11,694 nucleotides of DNA. Source: DHVE2 group archaeon (GTDB lineage: Archaea; Thermoplasmatota; Thermoplasmata; Thermoplasmatales; Aciduliprofundaceae). The position numbers and the translations under genes are program-made. Location of the stretch: NCBI GenBank assembly GCA_015522955.1, contig WALG01000129.1:1-11694 (forward strand), in the 5' to 3' direction. A model generated the notes under the pieces. It did not search any database, had not been told where the DNA came from, and was given only the letters and a program-made list of their open reading frames with translations. This document shows, piece after piece, positions 1 to 5,977 of the stretch (position 1 is the stretch's first letter; every line of letters begins with the position of its first letter).

Positions 1-260
1 AATTCTTGAAAAACAACTTAAAGAAAAACCTAGTGGTATGGAGAACACAGTTAGCAATTCTGCCACGCATGTTAAAGATTTAAAAAGTACTGGGAGGCGT
101 GTATACCACAAACTTTGTACCTTACCTTAAAATTGCTACACAGTGGATGCCCATGGTGTACGCAATTCCTTAACTAACTTTAATCAGGTTCAATAAACGG
201 TTTTAAACTGCAACGATTTCTGCTCGCACAAAAAGGAGATAAGTTTTGTGCCCAGATGGT
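1..260. other. gene-poor left edge, possible tail of an upstream gene
   Basis: No convincing gene lies here. A + strand frame is open from base 2 to a TAA at 128-130 (42 codons, reading ...HVKDLKSTGRRVYHKLCTLP). It could be the C-terminus of a gene that starts outside the window, but a second frame is also open for about 30 codons and I recognise neither. The stretch 131-260 has stops in most frames and shows no RNA gene, repeat or CRISPR pattern. Confidence 0.3.
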
Positions 261-288
261 TTTATATAGTGCCTCTCCGTTATATAAC
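261..288 (+). promoter_or_regulatory. archaeal promoter of the aspartate decarboxylase gene
   Basis: Two TATA-like elements are visible, TTTATATA at 261-268 and TATATAAC at 281-288. The second is centred about 25 nt before position 310. That would give a short leader of roughly 20 nt holding the Shine-Dalgarno AGGTGAT at 318-324, just before the ATG at 329. The placement is inferred from spacing only. Confidence 0.55.
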
Positions 289-328
289 AATCCTTATTTG
301 ATATAAGTTGGTAATTAAGGTGATGAAA

Positions 329-1915
329 ATGGAGACAGAAGAGATACTCAACTTTGAGGAACTCAGCCCTTTCGAGGTTAGAGATTTTTTAATTAAACTT
401 GCGAGCAGACCTTCACAGAAAATGATGCTTAATGCGGGCAGAGGAAACCCCAATTTTCTATCGCTTATACCTCGTTATGGTTTCTCCCAACTGGGATTGT
501 TTGCACTGAGTGAGGCAGAGCGACATTTTGGATACATGGAGATTATAGGTGGACATAGCGACCGTAAGGGCATAGAGGCCAGGTTTGAGATATTTGTGAG
601 AAATCACTGGGATGCCAGGGGTGCCCGGTTTCTAAATGCTGCCGTGAGTTACGTAAAGGACCATCTGGGACTTGATGCTGGAGATTTTCTTCACGAGATG
701 GTTCAAGGATATCTCGGTTGCAATTACCCCTCACCCCCCAGGATGCTCCCGCTGAGCGAGAAGATTGTGGTGAGATATTTGCTGCGGGAGATGGGTGCTG
801 GACATGATTTACTGGGAGAGACACAATTATTCGCCGTAGAAGGTGGTACGGCTGCAATGGCCTACCTTTTTGAATCTCTTCAGGCAAACAAGATTCTGAA
901 TAAGGGAGATAAAATTGCATTATCTGTTCCTATTTTCACCCCGTATCTGGAGATTCCCAAACTGGATACCTATCGCATGGAGGAGGTAGAGGTAGTGGCT
1001 GATCCTGAGAATGGGTACCAGATTTCTGATGACGAACTTGAGAAATTGCTGGATCCAGAGGTGAAGGCGTTTTTCTTGGTAAACCCAGGAAATCCAACAT
1101 CTGTAAAACTTAACAACGAGATCCTGACAAGAATAAAAGAAATTGTAGAAACTGAGAGACAAGATTTGATCATTGTAACAGACGATGTCTATGCCACCTT
1201 TGCCGATGGTTTCAAGTCCGTTTATGCTGTATGTCCCCACAACACCATACTGGTATATTCTTTCTCCAAGTACTTTGGAGCGACTGGATGGCGTCTGGGA
1301 GTCATTGCTCTACACGAGGATAACGTTGTGGATAGATTGATTCAGGAACTACCAGAGAACATACATAAAGAACTGGAGGAACGGTATTCTCCAATAAGCC
1401 CAGATCCTCGAGAACTGAAGTTCATAGACAGGCTCGTGGCTGACAGTAGAAACGTGGCTCTTAGGCATACTGCAGGGCTATCTACCCCACAGCAGGTGCA
1501 GATGGTTCTCTTTGCTCTTTACGCTCTGATGGACGAGGAGGGAAGATACAAAAAGGCTGCCAAGCGTGTTTTAAGACGCAGATACAAGGCACTTTATCGG
1601 GGCCTGGGTATTGAAGTTCCGGAGGAGCCCCACGGCGTGTATTACTATACACTCATAGACGCTGAGGTTATAGGCGAAAAACTGTACGGCAGGGAATTTG
1701 CAGATTGGTTTATTGAGAGACTTGCTTCTGGAGAGTTCCTCATGCGCCTGGCTAAAGAAGCGCAGGTTGTTCTGCTCCCGGCCAGAAACTTTGAGGTTAA
1801 GCATCCATCTGTGAGAGTTTCACTGGCCAACCTGCGAGAGGTTGATTATTTCAAGATTGGTCAGACCGTACGAAAATTACTGGACGAGTACTATCAGGAA
1901 TTCATAGCCACATAA
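329..1915 (+). CDS. aspD: aspartate 4-decarboxylase / aspartate aminotransferase (PLP enzyme)
   Basis: This is a 528-residue fold-type I PLP enzyme of the bifunctional L-aspartate beta-decarboxylase family (L-aspartate to L-alanine plus CO2, with side aspartate aminotransferase activity). The length matches the family's roughly 530 residues. Visible hallmarks are NAGRGNPN at residues 35-42, typical of this family, NPGNPTS from residue 252 (the aminotransferase NPxNPT motif), DDVY at 285-288, and SFSKYFGATGWRLG with the PLP-binding lysine at residue 314. I prefer the ATG at 329 because AGGTGAT at 318-324 is well placed before it. The frame is also open to a TTG at 308 and to GTG and ATG at 320 and 323, but those would put the Shine-Dalgarno inside the gene. 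It is soluble with no signal peptide. The gene stands alone. With the citrate lyase genes downstream, it could move oxaloacetate through aspartate to alanine (inference). Family assignment is confident; the balance of the two activities cannot be read from sequence. Confidence 0.9.
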   Translation: METEEILNFEELSPFEVRDFLIKLASRPSQKMMLNAGRGNPNFLSLIPRYGFSQLGLFALSEAERHFGYMEIIGGHSDRKGIEARFEIFVRNHWDARGARFLNAAVSYVKDHLGLDAGDFLHEMVQGYLGCNYPSPPRMLPLSEKIVVRYLLREMGAGHDLLGETQLFAVEGGTAAMAYLFESLQANKILNKGDKIALSVPIFTPYLEIPKLDTYRMEEVEVVADPENGYQISDDELEKLLDPEVKAFFLVNPGNPTSVKLNNEILTRIKEIVETERQDLIIVTDDVYATFADGFKSVYAVCPHNTILVYSFSKYFGATGWRLGVIALHEDNVVDRLIQELPENIHKELEERYSPISPDPRELKFIDRLVADSRNVALRHTAGLSTPQQVQMVLFALYALMDEEGRYKKAAKRVLRRRYKALYRGLGIEVPEEPHGVYYYTLIDAEVIGEKLYGREFADWFIERLASGEFLMRLAKEAQVVLLPARNFEVKHPSVRVSLANLREVDYFKIGQTVRKLLDEYYQEFIAT

Positions 1916-1988
1916 GTTTACAATGAATTTGCTTTCTGCAATAACGCCAAACTTTGATGACCATATCAAGCAATAAGGGGATGGAGTA

Positions 1989-2537
1989 TTAGGCCTCTTT
2001 CATCTGTGATGCATAGAGCCTGTGGAGATAACCTTCTCTACCAAGAAGAGTTTCGGGACTCCCTTCTTCCACTATTTCTCCATTCTCGATAACCACAACC
2101 TTATCCACATAGTGCACAATTGAGAGACGGCGGGCGATTATTATGCTCGTTCTTCCCTCCATCAGTTTCAGCATAGCATCCTGAACAAGCATATCCGTTC
2201 TGGGGTCATCCCTGAACTCCACCTCTCCCCTGGGATTTTTAAACTCTATGGCATCAGGTGCATCCACGCTTTGAGGCAAATAATCTATCACCTCAAAGAG
2301 CCTGGAAGCATCTGCAAGACTCCTCTGAATATCCCCTATGATGAACCCCAAGGCACAGAGTGGCCAGGTCATAGGGAGCATATAGGTGAGGAATGCAACC
2401 AGCTCACCCACCGTGAGGGCGTTCTTTATTATGGTTATACCACCATAATAAAACATTGCGCCCATGGCGATTCCCAATATAAGGAAGGGTGCATTTCCTA
2501 CTTAAGAAGTCTCACCAATTGCTTCAAAGATGCCATA
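1989..2537 (-). pseudogene. ABC exporter half-transporter, degraded
   Basis: The longest intact piece is 162 codons (2477-1989, beginning at a TTG). It reads as the end of an ABC exporter membrane domain (hydrophobic from residue 1 to about 50), then the linker to the nucleotide-binding domain (FEVID, then GEVEFRD at residues 84-90). It jumps directly to DPRTD and LVQDAMLKLMEGRTSIIIARRLS, the segment that follows Walker B in intact proteins. Walker A, the Q-loop, the LSGGQ signature and Walker B are all missing, without loss of frame, at about position 2208. The H-loop histidine of the usual IAHRLS is arginine (residue 116). Upstream, homologous-looking codons (VGNAPFLI) continue to an in-frame TAA at 2504-2502, and a further piece (YGIFEAIGETS, 2537-2505) lies between that stop and a TAG. 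Most of the membrane domain is absent. It cannot be a working transporter. Confidence 0.85.
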
Positions 2538-2799
2538 CTACAATGGCTCTTATACCCCTCACCCCCTCTCACCTCAGTAGATGTCACGTTTTAGTAAATA
2601 TAGTTTTTCGTTTTTTATTTTTTACTTACTTAGTTCAATGAGCTGATTTCACCTAAGCACTTTCTTTCAATCCCACCATAGTCTGATTCTAGCCAAGAAA
2701 ATATAGAGAAATATACTAAATAGAAATTTTGAAGTACATTGAATATTTAAAAACCCATTTTTATTTCTCATGGAGATTACAAATTTAACTGAGAACCTT
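2538..2799. other. AT-rich intergenic region before citDEF
   Basis: This is an AT-rich stretch without a gene I can support. It holds a T-rich tract at 2603-2623 (runs of 5, 6 and 6 T), which on the + strand resembles an archaeal oligo-U terminator but has no obvious + strand gene just before it. A second TATA-like sequence, ATTTAAAAA, lies near 2746-2754. I saw no clear inverted repeat or operator. Confidence 0.5.
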
Positions 2800-2807
2800 T
2801 TTATATA
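2800..2807 (+). promoter_or_regulatory. TATA box of the citDEF operon
   Basis: TTTATATA is a near-consensus archaeal TATA box centred about 23 nt before the ATG at 2827. This predicts a leaderless or nearly leaderless mRNA starting at citD. The same frame is open to an earlier ATG at 2770, which would place this TATA box inside the gene. The box therefore supports the shorter citD. Confidence 0.6.
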
Positions 2808-2826
2808 CTATCTCCATACTTTAATT

Positions 2827-3075
2827 ATGATAGAAGCAGGCACACAGGAAAAGGGAGACGCTCTAGTGATTATAGAGTCATCGAAACAGAGAGAAATTAT
2901 AGTAGAAAGCAAAATAATGGCTATTTATGGAGAATCTATAAAAAAAACCGTGGAGGAAGAAACAGCGGACTTTGTGGCAAAAATCATCGTTAAAGATTAT
3001 GGAGCACTGGACTGGGTTCTAAGAGCAAGATTGGAGGCTGCCATACGCAAGTTCACAGGAGGGGAGGAACCATGA
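2827..3075 (+). CDS. citD: citrate lyase gamma subunit (acyl carrier protein) lacking the prosthetic-group serine
   Basis: This 82-residue protein aligns end to end with CitD, the small acyl carrier subunit of citrate lyase. It begins MIEAGTQEKGD, matching the AGTLES(G/S)D start of bacterial CitD, and ends with the hallmark GALDWVLRARLEA (residues 59-71). In Klebsiella and E. coli CitD, Ser14 in that first motif carries the phosphoribosyl-dephospho-CoA group. Here the aligned residue is Lys9 (AAG at 2851-2853), so the known attachment site is missing. I chose the ATG at 2827 because CitD proteins start only a few residues before AGT and because a TATA box sits 23 nt upstream. The ATG at 2770 would add 19 unlike, hydrophobic residues. 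The stop overlaps citE by four bases (ATGA). Family call is strong. Whether it still acts as an acyl carrier is open, and a citramalate lyase subunit is an alternative. Confidence 0.82.
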   Translation: MIEAGTQEKGDALVIIESSKQREIIVESKIMAIYGESIKKTVEEETADFVAKIIVKDYGALDWVLRARLEAAIRKFTGGEEP

Positions 3076-3920
3076 AACTACGCAGAACCCGTTTATATGT
3101 GCCCGGTAACAACCCTCATCTGATGGAAAATGTTGGGTTATACAATGCGGATGCCGTTATTCTTGACTTAGAAGATTCTGTACCCGTAACACATAAATTT
3201 GATGCTCGGATTCTAGTTAAATACTCTCTCCAGAATATTGATTTTGGAAAGAGTGAAAAGTGGGTTCGCATCAACGGAATCACTACACCCTACTGGAAAA
3301 AAGACCTTCGAGAGGTACTTCCTTACTGTGAAGTCATAAACTTACCCAAGGTTGAGAGTTATGAAGATATGGAAATGGTAGATGCAGAAATGAGTATAAT
3401 CGAAGATGAAAACGGACTGGAGAGAAGAGAGGTTGTACCTATAATCGAGACAGTTCGTGGTCTGGTCAATGCGAGAGAGATAGCAAGCCATCCTCGGGTT
3501 GCAGCACTGGCTTGGGGAGGGGAGGATTTAACTGCAGATCTAGGGATTCCTAGAAAAAAAGCCCTTATATTAGACCAAGTACGCGCTGAAATCGTATTCG
3601 CTGCCAAGGCCAACAAAAAACAGGCCCTGGACACCGTCTACAGCAACATAAGGGATGAACAAGGATTGTTCGAGTATGCCCAGAGAGCAAGGTACATGGG
3701 ATTCGATGGGATAGGCGTAATACATCCCAATCAGATTGAAATCGTTCATCAAGCATTTAGGCCTACGGATGATGAGATAGAAGAGGCAAGAAAAATAATT
3801 GAGGCAGCCAAGGAGGCTGAGAGAAATGGAAAAGCGGTTATATCGCTCAATGGCAGAATGATTGACCCGCCTGTGGTGGAACGTGCAAGAAAGATTCTTC
3901 AGTTTGCGGAGGTGGAATAA
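3072..3920 (+). CDS. citE: citrate lyase beta subunit (citryl-ACP/CoA lyase)
   Basis: This 282-residue protein is a TIM-barrel lyase of the CitE/HpcH family. It cleaves the citryl thioester to oxaloacetate and acetyl thioester. Family motifs appear in order: RRTRLYVPG near the N-terminus, DAVILDLEDSV at 27-37, VRIN with Arg66 (substrate-binding arginine region), PIIET with Glu126 and WGGEDLTADLG with Glu151/Asp152 (the Mg-binding acidic positions of the family), GVIHPNQI, and a C-terminal GRMIDPPVVERA. It is of usual length for CitE and looks intact. It starts at an ATG overlapping the citD stop, preceded by GGAGGGGAGG. Stand-alone CitE homologues in other organisms act on CoA thioesters, so the active site itself does not demand an ACP-bound substrate. 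Citramalyl or malyl thioester as substrate cannot be excluded, but the neighbours point to citrate lyase. Confidence 0.9.
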   Translation: MKLRRTRLYVPGNNPHLMENVGLYNADAVILDLEDSVPVTHKFDARILVKYSLQNIDFGKSEKWVRINGITTPYWKKDLREVLPYCEVINLPKVESYEDMEMVDAEMSIIEDENGLERREVVPIIETVRGLVNAREIASHPRVAALAWGGEDLTADLGIPRKKALILDQVRAEIVFAAKANKKQALDTVYSNIRDEQGLFEYAQRARYMGFDGIGVIHPNQIEIVHQAFRPTDDEIEEARKIIEAAKEAERNGKAVISLNGRMIDPPVVERARKILQFAEVE

Positions 3921-5459
3921 ATGTCGATAAATGCAGTAGGCCGTGAGGTTCCTAGTGAGATAAATGAAGTAAAATTCAAGCCATTTGCAGGGGATGGAAA
4001 AACTCCTCCGGAGGGAAGACGCGCAGGCTCACTTATCCGGATGACCCCCAAGGGAAGGAGCAAAATAGTAAACTCTTTGGAGGAGGTTATAAAAAAGGTT
4101 GGATTGGAGGATGGAATGACGGTGAGTTTTCATCATCATCTACGCAATGGAGATTTTGTTGTGAATATGGTGATGGAGACCATACGCCGCATGGGGTTCA
4201 AAGATATTCGTTTATTTCCCACAGCACTTTTTCCTGTACATGAACCTTTAGCGCTTATGCTCAAGGATGGTACCATAAGAAGAATAGAAGGTAGCATGAA
4301 TGGTCCTGTAGGTGAAGCCGTCAGTTATGGAGCAATGCGCGAGACTGCAGTGTTAAGATCTCATAGTGGCCGTGTGAGGGCTGTTGAGAGTGGAGAAGTT
4401 CATATAGATGTCGCATTTATTGCGGCCCCAACAGCGGATCAGTATGGAAATCTAAATGGCGTAGATGGCCCATCTGCATGTGGTCCTCTGGCGTATGGTA
4501 TGGTGGATGCGTGTTATGCAGACCATGTGGTCGCAATTACAGACCATCTTGTGCCGTATCCTGCATATCCCATCAGTATATATCAGCATAATGTGGATTA
4601 TGTGGTTCCCATTGATAAAATAGGTGATCCCAAGGGCATAATGTCCGGAACACTTAGAATCACAACCTCACCTTCCAGGCTCAAAATTGCAAGGTATGCA
4701 CTGGAAGTTATAGATAAGGTTGCATTGAAACCAGGATTCTCGTTCCAAGCGGGTGCTGGAGGAATCTCTCTTGCTGTGACAAAATTCCTTGGTGACCTAA
4801 TGCGTAAGCGTGGAATTAAGGCATCCTTTATAAATGGTGGTGTGACCAAGTATGTTGTAGACATGCTCCACGAAGGACTTGTGGATGTGGTGCTTGATGG
4901 TCAGGCTTTTGACCTCGACGCCGTGAAATCTCTTAAGGAAGACTCAAATCACATTGAGACTCCCCTGGCGATGTATGGCAATCCTTACTCTTCAGGAGGT
5001 ATAGTAAATATGCTTGATGCTGGAGTTCTTGGAGCAACAGAGGTAGATATTGATTTTAACGTTAATGTGAACACCCATAGTGATGGTTTGCTACTCCATG
5101 GCATCGGAGGTCATCAAGAGGTTGCTGCTGGCTCAGCACTGACAATAATCACAGTACCCTTATACAGATACCGGGTTCCTGTGGTTCGTGAGAGAGTTAC
5201 AACAGTGACCACGCCTGGAGAAGTAGTTGATGTTGTTGTGACAGAATATGGAATTGCCATAAATCCAAAGAGGGACGATATAGTAGAGGCAATGCGTGGC
5301 TCAAAGGTCCCAATATGGGATATCCAAGATTTGCAAAAGAAGGCATATAAAATATGTGGCAAACCTCAAGAACCGAAAACTACCGATGATATAATAGCCG
5401 CCATTCTCTGGCGCGATGGAACAATCATAGATGTAGTCTACAAGGTCAAAAAGAATTAA
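3921..5459 (+). CDS. citF: citrate lyase alpha subunit (citrate:acetyl-ACP transferase)
   Basis: This 512-residue protein is a CoA-transferase-superfamily enzyme of the CitF type, normal in length. In citrate lyase this subunit swaps citrate for acetate on the carrier thioester. It shares with bacterial CitF long characteristic blocks: SFHHHLRNGD (69-78), ESGEVHIDVAFIAAPTADQYGN (156-177), VVAITDHLVPYP, IGDPKGI (234-240), GGHQEVAAGS (396-405), TTPGEVVDVVVTEYGIAINP, and a C-terminal WRDGTIIDVV. No frameshift is visible. The ATG follows the citE stop codon directly (TAA-ATG) and has GGAGGTG at 3907-3913 before it. It is the last gene of the operon. None of the bacterial accessory genes (citC ligase, citX or citG for cofactor synthesis and attachment) is in the window, which matters given the altered CitD. 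Confidence 0.93.
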   Translation: MSINAVGREVPSEINEVKFKPFAGDGKTPPEGRRAGSLIRMTPKGRSKIVNSLEEVIKKVGLEDGMTVSFHHHLRNGDFVVNMVMETIRRMGFKDIRLFPTALFPVHEPLALMLKDGTIRRIEGSMNGPVGEAVSYGAMRETAVLRSHSGRVRAVESGEVHIDVAFIAAPTADQYGNLNGVDGPSACGPLAYGMVDACYADHVVAITDHLVPYPAYPISIYQHNVDYVVPIDKIGDPKGIMSGTLRITTSPSRLKIARYALEVIDKVALKPGFSFQAGAGGISLAVTKFLGDLMRKRGIKASFINGGVTKYVVDMLHEGLVDVVLDGQAFDLDAVKSLKEDSNHIETPLAMYGNPYSSGGIVNMLDAGVLGATEVDIDFNVNVNTHSDGLLLHGIGGHQEVAAGSALTIITVPLYRYRVPVVRERVTTVTTPGEVVDVVVTEYGIAINPKRDDIVEAMRGSKVPIWDIQDLQKKAYKICGKPQEPKTTDDIIAAILWRDGTIIDVVYKVKKN

Positions 5460-5578
5460 CCCTGCATTTCTTTATATACTTTTTTGAGGGGCATAGTATC
5501 CCCTTCCAAATTTGGACTCTCCGAGATTACAACACCCTTTATTTTAAACTCTTTCCATGCATTGAGGAGGTCCAAATC
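5456..5578 (-). pseudogene. C-terminal remnant of an endonuclease IV-like (AP endonuclease) gene
   Basis: A 40-codon open piece follows an in-frame TAA (5581-5579) and ends in TAA at 5458-5456. It contains KIKGVVISESPNLEGDTM, followed by PLKKVYKEM. This resembles the last strand and helix of archaeal endonuclease IV-like TIM barrels, where an ESP motif is followed by an acidic residue and a final helix. There is no start codon and the rest of the gene is missing. Just upstream, another frame reads LILMDRLRF, which would join naturally to DLDLLNAWKEF after a one-base shift, suggesting decay by frameshift. Its stop codon overlaps the citF stop codon. The coding character is clear by eye, but the family call rests on a short match. 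Confidence 0.55.
5480..5485 (+). terminator. possible oligo-T terminator after citF
   Basis: A run of T about 20 nt after the citF stop could end the citDEF transcript in the archaeal manner (oligo-U without a hairpin). The same bases also encode lysines of the endonuclease remnant on the other strand, so the run may be incidental. Confidence 0.3.
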
Positions 5579-5611
5579 TTAGCCTATCCATAAGAATCAA
5601 TGATTTCTTAG

Positions 5612-5619
5612 AATATATT
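5612..5619 (+). promoter_or_regulatory. putative TATA box of the HTH/PAPS-reductase-like operon
   Basis: AATATATT lies in the AT-rich gap before the winged-helix gene. Typical archaeal spacing would put transcription start near 5640, giving a leader of about 25 nt to the ATG at 5666 or a very short one to a GTG at 5648. It sits within or beside the degraded endonuclease remnant. Confidence 0.4.
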
Positions 5620-5665
5620 TCTTTTGTCAAAACTTTTTTTAGGTTTCGTGCATATCAAATGCGCA

Positions 5666-5977
5666 ATGAGCATACTTACTCACCGGATATATGACGAAGT
5701 GGAACTGGTCGCCCGGCATATACGAGTCTTAAAAGCCGTGGCAGAAAATCAGCCCATAGGGATAACAAGACTCTCACGGATGCTTGAGATGCCACCCCAC
5801 GAGATAAGAAATTCCCTATCCACACTAGAACAGGCAGGTTTGATAAGAGCCACAAAAAGAGGAGCAATGCTTCAAGATGGCACACGTGAGAAGGTCTTAC
5901 AGATAGCCAACGAACTTAAAGCGCTTCGAGAAATGGTGGAGATTGTGAGAAAGGAGGCTCTGAATATAGTGGTGTAA
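5666..5977 (+). CDS. small winged-helix DNA-binding protein, probable transcriptional regulator
   Basis: This 103-residue protein reads as an archaeal winged helix-turn-helix. An N-terminal helix is followed by HIRVLKAVAENQP (18-30), the helix pair ITRLSRMLEMPPHEIRNSLSTLEQAGLI (33-60), where the second helix would contact DNA, then a wing (RATKRGAML) and a C-terminal amphipathic helix (about 75-100) likely to dimerise. I do not recognise a named family. No effector domain or metal site is visible. The start is uncertain: ATG at 5666 has no Shine-Dalgarno, and in-frame GTG at 5648 and TTG at 5624 are alternatives. Its stop is directly followed by the ATG of the PAPS-reductase-like gene, so the two are almost certainly one transcript. 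It may regulate that gene, or act with it. Confidence 0.75.
   Translation: MSILTHRIYDEVELVARHIRVLKAVAENQPIGITRLSRMLEMPPHEIRNSLSTLEQAGLIRATKRGAMLQDGTREKVLQIANELKALREMVEIVRKEALNIVV

Noticed and set aside
543..1240. Minus-strand open frames of 125 and 106 codons
   Set aside because: They are antisense shadows of the aspartate decarboxylase gene, with no motifs or plausible starts.
2271..2594. 107-codon open frame on the plus strand
   Set aside because: It is antisense to the ABC exporter pseudogene, whose homology is clear on the other strand. It contains no recognisable protein features.
5471..5479. TTTATATAC as a promoter for the winged-helix gene
   Set aside because: It would imply a leader of about 170 nt, and the bases are explained by codons of the endonuclease remnant (VYK) on the other strand. 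AATATATT at 5612 fits better.
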